Assembly (NCBI RefSeq): GCF_000416965.1 | Contig: NZ_ATCL01000022.1 | Location: 62,001 to 126,000 of the forward strand | Reading direction: 5' to 3' | DNA length: 64,000 nt | Source: Exiguobacterium chiriqhucha RW-2 | GTDB lineage: Bacteria; Bacillota; Bacilli; Exiguobacteriales; Exiguobacteriaceae | Part shown: positions 1-8,625 of the stretch, in pieces | How the letters are laid out: each line of letters begins with the position of its first letter | How positions within the stretch are numbered: the first letter of the stretch is position 1 | The notes under the pieces: model-generated | Database searches by the model: none | What the model was told of the DNA's origin: nothing | Seen by the model: the letters and a program-made list of their open reading frames with translations, nothing else | Made by a program: the position numbers and the translations under genes

Positions 1-1890
1 TTTGCCAGTGAGCGAGAACGTGGCGACATCAACCGTCGCCTCTTCACCGAGCTTGAAGAAGGTGAACCCGGCGTCGTGCAGGCGCGGCATCCAGTCCGGG
101 GTGACTTGATAAAAGAGCGGGATATAGCCGAGCCGGTCCGTTTCTTCGATAAAGGCGAGCAATAGGTGTGACGCGGCGTCTCGCGCTCCTTGCACATCCC
201 CGAGGACGATGGCGTGATTGCCAGATACGGCGAACAAGAGACACGCCTCGTCGTCCGGCCCATAATAGACGAGTTTGTCGTTCATATAGGCCAAGTCGAA
301 CGCGCTCGTCGTCGCATGCGTGGCTTGAAACGCCGCGAAGCGGGACGGTTCAAACGACGTGCCGAGCTTTGGACGTTTCAACCGGTTGAACAGCGTGAAG
401 ATGCCAATCAACAGCAGTCCGGACAAAACGACGGCGGCGATGCTCAACGCGGCGGCAGCTTCCGGATCGAAGAAAATCGTGTCGGTCTGACTGAACGACT
501 GCAGCAGGAACGCATGCGTACCGACATAGAGGCCGACATAGGCGACGTTGCGGACGAAGCGGCTGACGGTCACGATGGAGCGATAGCGTTTGTGCTGGGT
601 CCGGGTCAACCAGACAAACAAGGCGAACCCACCGACGACGAACGCTTCAAACAGATTGAAGCCGCGCGCGATGACACCGATACTGGCAATGAAAACTGCG
701 ACCCCGACGAGCCAGAGCACACGCTTCGTCCGAATGTACATCCCGAACGTGGTCAGTAGCGTCAACAGACCGGCCGTGAACAGCGCGAGCGTGCCAACCC
801 ACTGTAACCAGAGGGCGGTCGAATAGAGCGGTGACACGCTCGGTAACAGCGTCTGGAACCACAAGACGAGGCTCGTCATCAATGCGATCAGGCTTCCGGC
901 GAGCCGTCCGGTCTTGGCGAGTGTGCGCGACACGATGCGCCAGACGACGGTTCCGATTTCATAAGACGACCCGATGATCGGCTTATACTCGATCTGTTTG
1001 ACGACCTGGTCCCCGAAGACGAGAGCCGCCAAGAACAGGCCGATCATGAACGGGACGATGAAGTAGACAAAGCGATAGACGATCAAAGAAGACAAAACAA
1101 TCTCTTGGTCGATGCCGAGCTGGGTCATCCCGACGAGGTATAATAGATCAAACGAACCAACACCACCCGGGACGAGCGAGACGACCCCGACGATAGTCGC
1201 GACGATGAAGACACCCATCATGGCTGTGAGCGGTGCTTCGCCTCCGAGCAAATGCAGGGCATACAAGGCGACGAGTCCGGCCGTCACCCATTCGGCGAGC
1301 GACGTCGCGATATAGCCGAGCAATGTCGTCCAATCTAAGTTCGAGCGTTTCCGCGTCACGTATATGTAGAGCGGCAGGACGGCGAGTGTCGCGAGGAGCA
1401 CGGGCCAAATCCATTGTTTCGTTCCGGTGAGCACGCCGGCCGGGAAAAGTCCGATGAGCACTCCTGCGGCAAGCAGCGACAAGCCGCTGATGAGCGTCGG
1501 GGTCATCCAACCGATGGCCCGGAGCAAACGCTTCGTATCCGTATACGGTCGATACAGCGACGTCCGGAGCGCGATGCCGATGACGCCGCCAAACCCGATC
1601 ATGCCGTTCATCGCGTTAGTGATCCATGCCGCGCGAAGCAGCTTCGAGAGCGGGAGCTGGACGTCGAGCGAGCGCAGTAGAAAGTAGTCGTATCCGGTCA
1701 TCGTCAAAACGGCGACGAGTCCGAGTCCGATCAAGGCAATCTGTTCGAAGCCCGTCAACGCCTCTAACGTTTGAAACGCCGCGGCGAGCGACAGGTTTTG
1801 GAGCTCCTGACCGCTCTGATAAAGAATCAATCCAATCAATAGGAATGGAAGCAACCATTTCAGTTGTTTCCAGGAAAATCGCTTTTGCAT
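1..1890 (-). CDS. mprF: Phosphatidylglycerol lysyltransferase/flippase MprF, 3' end missing
   Basis: An unbroken minus-strand reading frame runs from ATG at 1890 off the left edge (630 codons). AGAAGGAG lies just upstream of the start. The N-terminal two thirds is a chain of hydrophobic helices typical of the MprF flippase. The visible end (about residues 500-630) is soluble and resembles the start of the DUF2156 lysyl-tRNA-dependent transferase domain. The family makes lysyl-phosphatidylglycerol and moves it to the outer leaflet, lowering negative surface charge and giving resistance to cationic peptides. The catalytic C-terminus is outside the window, so the transferred amino acid cannot be judged. 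Long plus-strand frames in this region are antisense shadows. Confidence 0.88.
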   Translation of the reverse strand, partial: MQKRFSWKQLKWLLPFLLIGLILYQSGQELQNLSLAAAFQTLEALTGFEQIALIGLGLVAVLTMTGYDYFLLRSLDVQLPLSKLLRAAWITNAMNGMIGFGGVIGIALRTSLYRPYTDTKRLLRAIGWMTPTLISGLSLLAAGVLIGLFPAGVLTGTKQWIWPVLLATLAVLPLYIYVTRKRSNLDWTTLLGYIATSLAEWVTAGLVALYALHLLGGEAPLTAMMGVFIVATIVGVVSLVPGGVGSFDLLYLVGMTQLGIDQEIVLSSLIVYRFVYFIVPFMIGLFLAALVFGDQVVKQIEYKPIIGSSYEIGTVVWRIVSRTLAKTGRLAGSLIALMTSLVLWFQTLLPSVSPLYSTALWLQWVGTLALFTAGLLTLLTTFGMYIRTKRVLWLVGVAVFIASIGVIARGFNLFEAFVVGGFALFVWLTRTQHKRYRSIVTVSRFVRNVAYVGLYVGTHAFLLQSFSQTDTIFFDPEAAAALSIAAVVLSGLLLIGIFTLFNRLKRPKLGTSFEPSRFAAFQATHATTSAFDLAYMNDKLVYYGPDDEACLLFAVSGNHAIVLGDVQGARDAASHLLLAFIEETDRLGYIPLFYQVTPDWMPRLHDAGFTFFKLGEEATVDVATFSLTGK

Positions 1891-1940
1891 CGTATGTGCT
1901 CCTTCTGACAAACTATCGAAATCTTGATTAGCTAAAGTGT

Positions 1941-1952
1941 ACTCAATTGAGT
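1941..1952. promoter_or_regulatory. 12-bp perfect palindrome between mprF and adaA
   Basis: ACTCAATTGAGT is a perfect palindrome in the 207-bp divergent intergenic region, about 50 bp upstream of mprF. It could be an operator for either gene. No matching regulator is identifiable, so the role is only a suggestion. Confidence 0.3.
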
Positions 1953-2097
1953 CGTGTAATCATAGTACGAGTCAGACGGGAAGACGGATTCAAAATAAAT
2001 GAGATTCGTGAATCGCGGGAATGTAGACTGTAAACGCAAGAAATAGGACGAGTGAACGAAAATCAATCTGATACAGTGGAACAAAGGGGGTGACGAG

Positions 2098-2685
2098 ATG
2101 CTGACGTTTGAAGAGAAGTGGGAGAAAGTGCTCGCCTGTGACGCGACATATGACGGACAGTTTTATACCGCAGTCAAGACGACCGGGATTTACTGTCGGC
2201 CCTCGTGCCGCTCGCGGAAGCCGAAGCGGGAGAATGTCGATTTTTATGAGACGAAAGCGGAAGCGGAGTCATCTGGCTTTCGGCCGTGCAAACGATGTCA
2301 GCCCGAGGTCGACCGTAGTCCGGCGAGCGCGCTCGTCCATGACGTGACGGCGTTCGTGCTCACGCATTACAAATGGCCGCTCAAGCTTGAGGAGATTGCC
2401 GAGCACGTCAGCTTGAGCCCGTTCTACGTCGAGCGGACGTTCACGCAAGCGACGGGCGAAACGCCGCGCCGTCTGCTCGAAAAGGTTCGCATCGACAAGG
2501 CGGCCCATCTGTTGCGGACGACGGACATGAGCAATCTCGCCATCTGTTATGAGGTCGGCTTTCAAACCCCATCCAACTTTTATCGCGTCTTCCGACGGCT
2601 AAAGGGTTGTTCACCGAGCATGTATCGAAAGGGGGGGGCCGATGAGTCGCTCATCGTTCGAGATTCACGTCACCGCTCCGTTTGA
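2098..2685 (+). CDS. adaA: AdaA: methylphosphotriester-DNA methyltransferase and AraC-type activator
   Basis: The 195-residue protein has the Ada N-terminal zinc domain (about residues 5-75) with the four metal cysteines in YCRPSC and CKRC; the first is the family's methyl acceptor. An AraC-type double helix-turn-helix follows (about 85-185). Methylation of the cysteine by DNA methylphosphotriesters converts Ada proteins into activators of their own operon. The start follows AAAGGGGGTGA. The gene leads an adaA-alkA-ogt operon and overlaps alkA by 44 bp. Its last codons cross a run of eight Gs, so the C-terminal tail (about 15 residues) may be a by-product of that tract. Confidence 0.93.
   Translation: MLTFEEKWEKVLACDATYDGQFYTAVKTTGIYCRPSCRSRKPKRENVDFYETKAEAESSGFRPCKRCQPEVDRSPASALVHDVTAFVLTHYKWPLKLEEIAEHVSLSPFYVERTFTQATGETPRRLLEKVRIDKAAHLLRTTDMSNLAICYEVGFQTPSNFYRVFRRLKGCSPSMYRKGGADESLIVRDSRHRSV
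2631..2638 (+). repeat. G8 homopolymer at the adaA/alkA junction
   Basis: Eight consecutive Gs lie in codons 178-181 of adaA and 3 bp before the alkA ATG, so the tract also serves as alkA's ribosome binding site (AAAGGGG). Loss of one G would place adaA in frame with the alkA start codon with no stop between them. Confidence 0.9.
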
Positions 2686-3541
2686 TTTTCAACAATGTCT
2701 GCAGTTTTTGCGACGCTCCGACGATGAAGTGATGCATGTCGCCCGCGAAACGTCCGTCTCCAAGCTGTTCGACGTCGACGGACGGTTGCTGCTAGGGGAT
2801 ATCATGGAGACGGCTCATGGCCTAGTCATCGCGTTCCCGGAAGACGACATCACGAGCTCGGAACAGGAACACGTGGAACGATACGTCCGCGACTGGTTCG
2901 ACCTCGACCAAGACGTCGCAGCGTTCGTGCGAATGGCCGAGACGGATGAACTGTTGCGTCCGCTCGTCCGAGAGTACGAGGGGCTACGTCTGATCGGCTT
3001 CCCAGACTTGTTCGAGGCGCTCACGTGGGCCGTCATCGGTCAACAGATCACACTGTCGTTCGCCTATACGCTGAAACGACGGTTCGTCGAGCAATACGGA
3101 CCATCTCGGGAAGTGGACGGCGTGACGTACTGGGCTTTCCCGACCCCAGAGACAATCGCGCTGCTCGACCCGAGTGAACTGAGACCGCTCCAATTCAGTA
3201 CCCGGAAAGCAGAATATATCATCGGCATCGCCCAGGAAATGACGGACGGACGATTGTCGAAACAGCAGTTGCGCAGCGAGCCACCCGACGTGATGCATGA
3301 ACGGTTGTTAAGCTTACGTGGTGTCGGGGAGTGGACGGCCGCGTATGTCCGGATGAAGTGTTTCCAAGATCCGACGGCGTTCCCGGCTGCGGATGCTGGT
3401 CTGCATCAGGCGTTGAAGCATCATCTTGGGCGAAGCGACAAGTTGACGGCAGACGAAGTGAGGCAGTACGGGGAACGCTTTGCCGGGTGGGAAGCGTACG
3501 CCACATTCTATTTATGGAGGTCATTGTATGGAGACGTATAG
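2642..3541 (+). CDS. alkA: DNA-3-methyladenine glycosylase II (AlkA)
   Basis: This 299-residue protein of the HhH-GPD superfamily excises alkylated bases such as 3-methyladenine. An AlkA N-terminal domain is followed by the helix-hairpin-helix segment LRGVGEWTAAYVRMK and the downstream catalytic aspartate in PAADAGLHQ. The length matches the family. The start at 2642 uses the G-rich tract as its Shine-Dalgarno. It overlaps adaA by 44 bp and ogt by 14 bp, so the three products are almost certainly co-translated from one alkylation-inducible message. Confidence 0.93.
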   Translation: MSRSSFEIHVTAPFDFQQCLQFLRRSDDEVMHVARETSVSKLFDVDGRLLLGDIMETAHGLVIAFPEDDITSSEQEHVERYVRDWFDLDQDVAAFVRMAETDELLRPLVREYEGLRLIGFPDLFEALTWAVIGQQITLSFAYTLKRRFVEQYGPSREVDGVTYWAFPTPETIALLDPSELRPLQFSTRKAEYIIGIAQEMTDGRLSKQQLRSEPPDVMHERLLSLRGVGEWTAAYVRMKCFQDPTAFPAADAGLHQALKHHLGRSDKLTADEVRQYGERFAGWEAYATFYLWRSLYGDV

Positions 3542-4040
3542 ACTGGACTATGTGAGTCCGATTGGGATTCTGGAGATTGTCGGGACAGAGATGGCCATCC
3601 GTTCCATCCTGTTCGTCGAACGTACTGACGTCTGCTATGAAGCGGGTGAGACGACACCGGACGTGTTGAATACGTGTTACCGAGAAATCGAGGAGTATTT
3701 CAACGGACGTCGCCAATCGTTCACGTTCCCGTATGAGGTGATGGGGACGGTGTTTCAACAGGACGTGTGGCAGGCGCTGGTCATGATTCCATATGGCGAG
3801 ACGACCTCGTATCGCGAATTGGCCATGACACTCGGCCGGGACCGCGCTGTGCGTGCCGTCGGTAGCGCCAACGGGCGAAACCGATTGAGCATCGTCCTCC
3901 CGTGCCATCGCGTCATCGGATCGAACGGGACGTTGACGGGCTATGCGGGCGGACTCTGGCGAAAGGAATGGTTGCTTCGACACGAGCAAACAAACGCATA
4001 TTCGGGCCTGGCAAAAAAACATCTACCCCTCCATATCTGA
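3528..4040 (+). CDS. ogt: Methylated-DNA-protein-cysteine S-methyltransferase
   Basis: This suicide enzyme takes the methyl group from O6-methylguanine onto a cysteine. The active-site block PCHRVIGSNGTLTGYAGG and the upstream helix-turn-helix (TTSYRELAMTLGRDRAVRAVGSA in its expected place) are clear. ATG at 3528 is chosen because TGGAGG sits 7 bp upstream and the family begins there, giving 170 residues. It overlaps the end of alkA and is the third gene of the adaA-alkA-ogt operon, the counterpart of B. subtilis adaB. Confidence 0.92.
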   Translation: METYRLDYVSPIGILEIVGTEMAIRSILFVERTDVCYEAGETTPDVLNTCYREIEEYFNGRRQSFTFPYEVMGTVFQQDVWQALVMIPYGETTSYRELAMTLGRDRAVRAVGSANGRNRLSIVLPCHRVIGSNGTLTGYAGGLWRKEWLLRHEQTNAYSGLAKKHLPLHI

Positions 4041-4046
4041 TACAAT
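4038..4046 (+). promoter_or_regulatory. Extended -10 element for degV
   Basis: TGATACAAT is an extended -10 (TGnTACAAT) placed over the ogt stop region, giving a leader of about 80 nt before degV. No convincing -35 is visible, which is usual for extended -10 promoters. Confidence 0.4.
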
Positions 4047-4130
4047 GGAGAAGTCCTATCGTGACGTCTGAATCGACGTAGTGGTCTAGGACGATTCTCG
4101 TCATTTAAGGGCGATTATTTGGAGGGTACC

Positions 4131-4994
4131 ATGATAAAATTACTAGCAGATTCAACTTGTGATTTATCCGATGAGATTTTAGCAAAATATGAGATTGGCG
4201 TCGCACCGCTCATCATCACGATTGACAATAAATCGTATGAGGACCGTGTCGACATCCAGCCCGATGAGTTTTACGGAATGTTGGAAGCGCTACCGGAATT
4301 CCCGACGACGGGGATGCCGAGCCCGGCGACATTTATGAAGCTGATGGAAGAGGCCGTCGAGAGCGGACATGACGAGATTCTTTGCATCTGTATGTCGAGC
4401 GGGACGAGCGGGTCGTATCAATCGGCCGTGCTCGGAAAAGAATACTTCGAAGAGGCGCATCCCGATTCGACGGTGAAGATTCATATCGTCGACTCACGTT
4501 CGATGAGCCACGGGAGCGGCTGGTTGTTGATGAAGAGCGCCCAGATGCGTGAGGCTGGGGCGACGTTCGAGGAGCTCGTCGACTTCAACGAGAAGTACAA
4601 GATGAAAGTGAAGCACTTCTTGTCGGTCGACGACTTGGACCATTTGATTAAAAGCGGTCGTATCTCGAACGCGAGTGCGATCATCGGCAAGCTGTTGATG
4701 GTCAAACCGATCATGAGCATGAAGAACGGCAAAGGGGCCATCGTCGCGAAAGAACGGGGAACGCGTAAAGTGCTCAAGCACTATACGGACGAGTTCATCA
4801 AACGCTGCGACAAGGACATCACCAATTTCGTCATCATCGGCTATACGTCAGATCAAAAGATTGCAGAGAACTTGAAGGCGAAGATTCAAACCGAATCCGA
4901 CTTCAAAGGTGAGATTTACCTCATGCAGATGGGCGTCTCGGTCGGGACGCACGTCGGCCTCGGAGCCATCTCAATGTTCTTCGTAGAGAAATAA
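4131..4994 (+). CDS. DegV family fatty-acid-binding protein
   Basis: A 287-residue DegV protein with the N-terminal LLADSTCDLS motif and the central SSGTSGSYQSA block that contacts the ligand carboxylate. In Firmicutes such proteins (FakB type) present a fatty acid to the kinase FakA for phosphorylation and entry into phospholipid synthesis. ATG at 4131 follows TTTGGAGGGTACC and fits the family start. No fakA gene is nearby, as is usual. The gene stands alone, ending in a strong terminator. Confidence 0.9.
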   Translation: MIKLLADSTCDLSDEILAKYEIGVAPLIITIDNKSYEDRVDIQPDEFYGMLEALPEFPTTGMPSPATFMKLMEEAVESGHDEILCICMSSGTSGSYQSAVLGKEYFEEAHPDSTVKIHIVDSRSMSHGSGWLLMKSAQMREAGATFEELVDFNEKYKMKVKHFLSVDDLDHLIKSGRISNASAIIGKLLMVKPIMSMKNGKGAIVAKERGTRKVLKHYTDEFIKRCDKDITNFVIIGYTSDQKIAENLKAKIQTESDFKGEIYLMQMGVSVGTHVGLGAISMFFVEK

Positions 4995-4998
4995 AACG

Positions 4999-5028
4999 AA
5001 AGCCGTCTCATCTGCGAGACGGCTTTTT
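4999..5028 (+). terminator. Rho-independent terminator of degV
   Basis: AGCCGTCTC (5001-5009) pairs with GAGACGGCT (5016-5024) and a T run follows. Confidence 0.9.
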
Positions 5029-5029
5029 C

Positions 5030-5164
5030 TGTGGATAACGTTATCCACAGGTAGGGACGGACCAGACACGTTCCACGGACCAAGAGTTATCCACAATATC
5101 GAGGCGATAGACGTCGGGATTGCTGAGATTGCGCCACGTGTCGAAGTCATAGCGGTTATCCACA
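5030..5164. other. Cluster of four perfect DnaA boxes
   Basis: The consensus DnaA box TTATCCACA occurs four times without mismatch: 5030-5038 (minus), 5041-5049 (plus), 5087-5095 (plus) and 5156-5164 (plus). The first two face each other 2 bp apart, forming a 22-bp perfect palindrome. Three lie inside the 3' part of the histidine phosphatase gene, two of them as Val-Asp-Asn codons. There is no dnaA or dnaN gene here, so this is more likely a DnaA-binding cluster outside the origin than oriC itself. An AT-rich stretch lies at 5593-5703. Confidence 0.75.
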
Positions 5165-5592
5165 TGTTGAAGAAGCAACGCGAGCAGGTTTCCGTGCGTC
5201 ACGAGGACGGTCGTGCCGTTTATGTCGTCGAGTGGTTCGATGACGCTCAAAATCCGGTCCGTCGCATCTTGACCCGACTCGGCGCCCGGCAAACGGAACG
5301 AGGTGTCGGTGAACGAATGGCGGAGCAGTTCGAACCAATCGTCGCGCGGTTCAAGCGAGAGGATGCGTTCGCGCAACTTCGGATTCGTCTCGATGGTCAG
5401 CTGCTTGGATGTGGCGAGCGGTGCGATCGAGGCAGTAGCTCGCGTATAGTCGCTCGAGATGATGCGGTCGACGGGAATGTCTCGAAAGAAGTCAGCGAGT
5501 GCGAGTGCTTGTTGTTCGCCGGCTTCGGTGAGTGGGGCGTCCGGCTCTTGGCCAGTCGCCGAGCAATGACGGATGAGATAGAACGTAGACAT
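5041..5592 (-). CDS. Histidine phosphatase family protein (phosphoglycerate mutase-like)
   Basis: This 183-residue protein carries the N-terminal catalytic signature LIRHCSATG (the RHG-type motif with cysteine at the third place), then LTEAGEQQA and a second conserved histidine in VLVTHGNLLALLL. The family transfers phosphate through a phosphohistidine. The substrate cannot be told from sequence; alpha-ribazole phosphatase and small-molecule phosphatases are similar. The start at 5592 has GGAGGAAC upstream. The stop codon lies inside a DnaA box. Confidence 0.85.
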   Translation of the reverse strand: MSTFYLIRHCSATGQEPDAPLTEAGEQQALALADFFRDIPVDRIISSDYTRATASIAPLATSKQLTIETNPKLRERILSLEPRDDWFELLRHSFTDTSFRLPGAESGQDATDRILSVIEPLDDINGTTVLVTHGNLLALLLQHVDNRYDFDTWRNLSNPDVYRLDIVDNSWSVERVWSVPTCG

Positions 5593-5703
5593 GGAGTTCC
5601 TCCTTGATCATTTTTATGCAGAAGATAATAATGAAATATATGTAAAATAAAATACTGGTATTGAAATTATTTGAATTTAGTATAAATCATGTTGGAGGTA
5701 CAT

Positions 5704-8583
5704 ATGACTCATTTTACAGAACAACTCAAAAATTCGTTAGAAAAGGGGTTCATTGATAAGCATCATCATCACGTGAGTCCATTTAAACCTGAGTTATTAA
5801 TGAATGAAAAACATAAACGACAAGATGTACTCACTTCGCTTCTAGACGAACTAAAGGGATGCCAATCTTTCTTATTCTCTGTTGCGTTTATTACGGAAGC
5901 TGGCTTAGCTACGTTAAAATCTACGCTTTCCGACTTACATGACAAAGGTATCCGTGGAAAAATCATGACCTCAACGTACCAATACTTTAATCAACCTAAA
6001 GTCTTTAAAGAACTATTAAAACTGAAGAATGTAGATATTCGCATTTCAGAAGTTGAGGCATTCCACTCTAAGGGATACATTTTTCAACACGAAGAGTACT
6101 ACTCATTAATTGTTGGAAGCTCTAATTTGACGTCTGGAGCGTTAAAGACAAATTACGAGTGGAATCTGAAGTTGACCTCTCACGAGAATGGAGAAATTGT
6201 CGGACACTTCCTCGATCAGTTTGAAGAAATGTGGAGTGTTTCAGTTCCATTGACACTTGAATGGATTTCAGCTTACGAACGTTCGTATCGTCCAGTCTTT
6301 GGAGAACGTGTAGCTGAGTTTCCAGACTCGTATGGAGTAAATCGATTAAAAGAAGCGTTACAAGTAGAACCTAATTCGATGCAACTAGCAGCTTTAAGTG
6401 GGATTGAGGCCGTTCGTGCGCATGGAAATACAAGAGCGCTCGTCGTATCAGCGACGGGCACGGGAAAAACATATTTAGCCGCTTTTGATGTTCGTCGCTA
6501 TCGACCGAAGCGAATGCTATTCGTAGTGCATCGCGAACAGATTTTGCAAAAAGCAAAGAATGATTTTCATCGAGTCATTGGTGGTGATGAAAGTGATTTT
6601 GGTATCCTGTCAGGTTCGAGCCGAGCAATGGGGGCCAGGTATGTCTTTGCAACGATCCAAACAATTTCTAAACAAGAAACATTAGATCAGTTTGACCGAG
6701 ACGCATTTGACTACGTATTGATTGATGAGAGTCACCGAGCAGGAGCGGTTACATATCAACGAATTATAGAACATTTCACACCACAATTTTTATTAGGAAT
6801 GACAGCAACTCCTGAACGTTCAGATGGATATGATTTATTTAAGTTGTTTGATTACAACATTGCATATGAGATTCGGTTACAAGAAGCGCTTGAAGAGGAC
6901 ATGTTGTGTCCTTTCCACTATTTTGGAGTGACAGATCTTGAAGTGAGTGGAAATCAAGTTGAGTTTGATGTATTCACTCAGCTCGTGTCAGAGGAACGTG
7001 TAGAACGGATTATCGAGAAGATTGATTACTATGGTTTTTCTGGAGAGCGTTTATGTGGTTTGATGTTCTGTAGTTCAAAACGAGAAGCGAAACGACTTTC
7101 TGAGGAATTGAATCATCGAGGTTTTAGAACATGTGCTTTAACGGGAGATGATTCGCAAGAAAAGAGACGAGTTGAAGTGACTAATTTGGAAGAGGGTCGT
7201 CTAGATTACATTTTAACAGTTGATATATTCAACGAAGGTATTGATATTCCAAGCATTAATCAAGTCGTCATGTTGCGACAGACAGAATCAAGTATTATTT
7301 TTATTCAACAACTAGGACGGGGATTAAGAAAACACAGCTCAAAACAATACGTGACCGTTATCGATTTCATTGCTAACTACAAAAATAACTATTTGATTCC
7401 AATCGCTTTATCCGGAGACCGCTCTCAAAATAAAGATTCGATTCGGAGAAAAGTAATCGATCGTAGCTATATTTCTGGCACGTCGACCATTAATTTTGAA
7501 GCCATCGCAAAAGAGCGAATTTACGAATCGATTAATCAAGCAAAACTAACGGACTTAAAAGTGTTAAAAGAGGCTTATCACAATTTGAAAAACCGTTTAG
7601 GCCGACCTCCGATGCTAAGTGATTTTGTTGAACATTATTCAATGGATCCAATTGTTATTGGAACAAAGAAGGGTCATTACGGTGCCTTTTTGAATATAGT
7701 GGAGCCTGATCTCCCTGATCTTCCTTCCATTCATTCGAAAGTTCTGTTGATGGTGACCCAAGAGTTATTATCAGGAAAACGAGTACATGAGGCATTGTTA
7801 ATGCAACTTCTGTTGGAGCAGGAAAGTTTGAACAAACAAGATTTTATTCATCGCTTGCGTGAGCAGGGCATACGAAGTGATAAAGCTACCATTCACTCTT
7901 TAGAAAACGTATTATCACTAAACTTCTTTAAAGATGCTGATCGATTGAAGTATGGAGGACACGCCTTAATTTCTTGGGAAGGTGAGGTGTATAGATTCTC
8001 ATCTCATATGCACTCTTTATTAAAAGATGAATGGTTCACTCAGCTGTTTAAAGATGTATTAACAGCTTCCTTAGCTAGAGGTCAACGATACGATCAAACA
8101 AAACCATTAACCCGACTTGAAAAGTACACGAGGAAAGATGCTTGCCGCCTATTAAATTGGGATAAAGAAGAACAATCGACGATGTATGGCTACAAAATAA
8201 AACATCAAACTTGTCCGATTTTTGTCACATACCATAAGGGTGAAGACGTTGAAGCTAGCGTCAATTATGGAGACTCCTTTATTAATCCAGAAGTGTTTCA
8301 TTGGTATACGAGAAGCAGAAGAACGACAAAATCGGAAGAAGTACGTAAAATCATTGAAGCACAGGAAAGAGAAATCGATATTCATCTCTTTGTGAAAAAG
8401 GATGATGATGAAGGCGGAGATTTCTACTATTTAGGTGAAGTCAAACCGGATCGCGAATCTGTTCAAGATACGACAATGCTGAATCAAGACGGACAGGAAT
8501 TGTCTGTTGTTACGATGAACTTACTCCTCCAAGAACGTGTCGATCAGCAAATTTACGACTACTTACACGAACAAACGCATTAA
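5704..8583 (+). CDS. PLD nuclease domain + SF2 helicase + DUF3427 protein
   Basis: A 959-residue multidomain protein. Residues about 25-180 form a phospholipase-D-like nuclease module with HSK (H121, K123) and the GSSN segment near 137. Residues about 230-570 are a superfamily 2 helicase: Walker A ATGTGKT (250-256), DESH box (341-344), TATPERSDG motif III, and QLGRGLR motif VI (536-542). The C-terminal 170 residues match the DUF3427 type. Such proteins are thought to act on DNA in phage defence or repair, but no function is proven. ATG at 5704 has TTGGAGG upstream. Base composition is clearly lower in G+C than neighbours, which suggests transfer. It converges on a Nudix gene. Confidence 0.85.
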   Translation: MTHFTEQLKNSLEKGFIDKHHHHVSPFKPELLMNEKHKRQDVLTSLLDELKGCQSFLFSVAFITEAGLATLKSTLSDLHDKGIRGKIMTSTYQYFNQPKVFKELLKLKNVDIRISEVEAFHSKGYIFQHEEYYSLIVGSSNLTSGALKTNYEWNLKLTSHENGEIVGHFLDQFEEMWSVSVPLTLEWISAYERSYRPVFGERVAEFPDSYGVNRLKEALQVEPNSMQLAALSGIEAVRAHGNTRALVVSATGTGKTYLAAFDVRRYRPKRMLFVVHREQILQKAKNDFHRVIGGDESDFGILSGSSRAMGARYVFATIQTISKQETLDQFDRDAFDYVLIDESHRAGAVTYQRIIEHFTPQFLLGMTATPERSDGYDLFKLFDYNIAYEIRLQEALEEDMLCPFHYFGVTDLEVSGNQVEFDVFTQLVSEERVERIIEKIDYYGFSGERLCGLMFCSSKREAKRLSEELNHRGFRTCALTGDDSQEKRRVEVTNLEEGRLDYILTVDIFNEGIDIPSINQVVMLRQTESSIIFIQQLGRGLRKHSSKQYVTVIDFIANYKNNYLIPIALSGDRSQNKDSIRRKVIDRSYISGTSTINFEAIAKERIYESINQAKLTDLKVLKEAYHNLKNRLGRPPMLSDFVEHYSMDPIVIGTKKGHYGAFLNIVEPDLPDLPSIHSKVLLMVTQELLSGKRVHEALLMQLLLEQESLNKQDFIHRLREQGIRSDKATIHSLENVLSLNFFKDADRLKYGGHALISWEGEVYRFSSHMHSLLKDEWFTQLFKDVLTASLARGQRYDQTKPLTRLEKYTRKDACRLLNWDKEEQSTMYGYKIKHQTCPIFVTYHKGEDVEASVNYGDSFINPEVFHWYTRSRRTTKSEEVRKIIEAQEREIDIHLFVKKDDDEGGDFYYLGEVKPDRESVQDTTMLNQDGQELSVVTMNLLLQERVDQQIYDYLHEQTH

Positions 8584-8586
8584 TAA

Positions 8587-8625
8587 AAGCCGAGACGTGA
8601 TTGTTACACGTTCTCGGCTTTTGTC
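8587..8625. terminator. Bidirectional terminator between helicase and Nudix genes
   Basis: AAAAGCCGAGACGTG pairs with CACGTTCTCGGCTTTT around a 7-nt loop, with A and T runs on both sides. The Nudix stop codon falls in the loop, so the two convergent genes share one terminator. Confidence 0.85.

Noticed and set aside
190-759. Open frame of 189 codons on the plus strand
   Set aside because: It is antisense to mprF, has no ribosome binding site or family features, and is typical of long shadow frames in GC-richer genes.
2865-2880. CACGTG core inside alkA considered as a second parS
   Set aside because: Flanking bases match the parS consensus at only about 11 of 16 positions.
5029-5050. 22-bp palindrome read as a terminator of the phosphatase gene
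   Set aside because: It has no loop and no T run; it is better explained as two inverted DnaA boxes.
5030-5703. Region read as oriC
   Set aside because: Four DnaA boxes and an AT-rich stretch are present, but dnaA, dnaN, recF or gyrB are not, and the boxes are largely in coding sequence.
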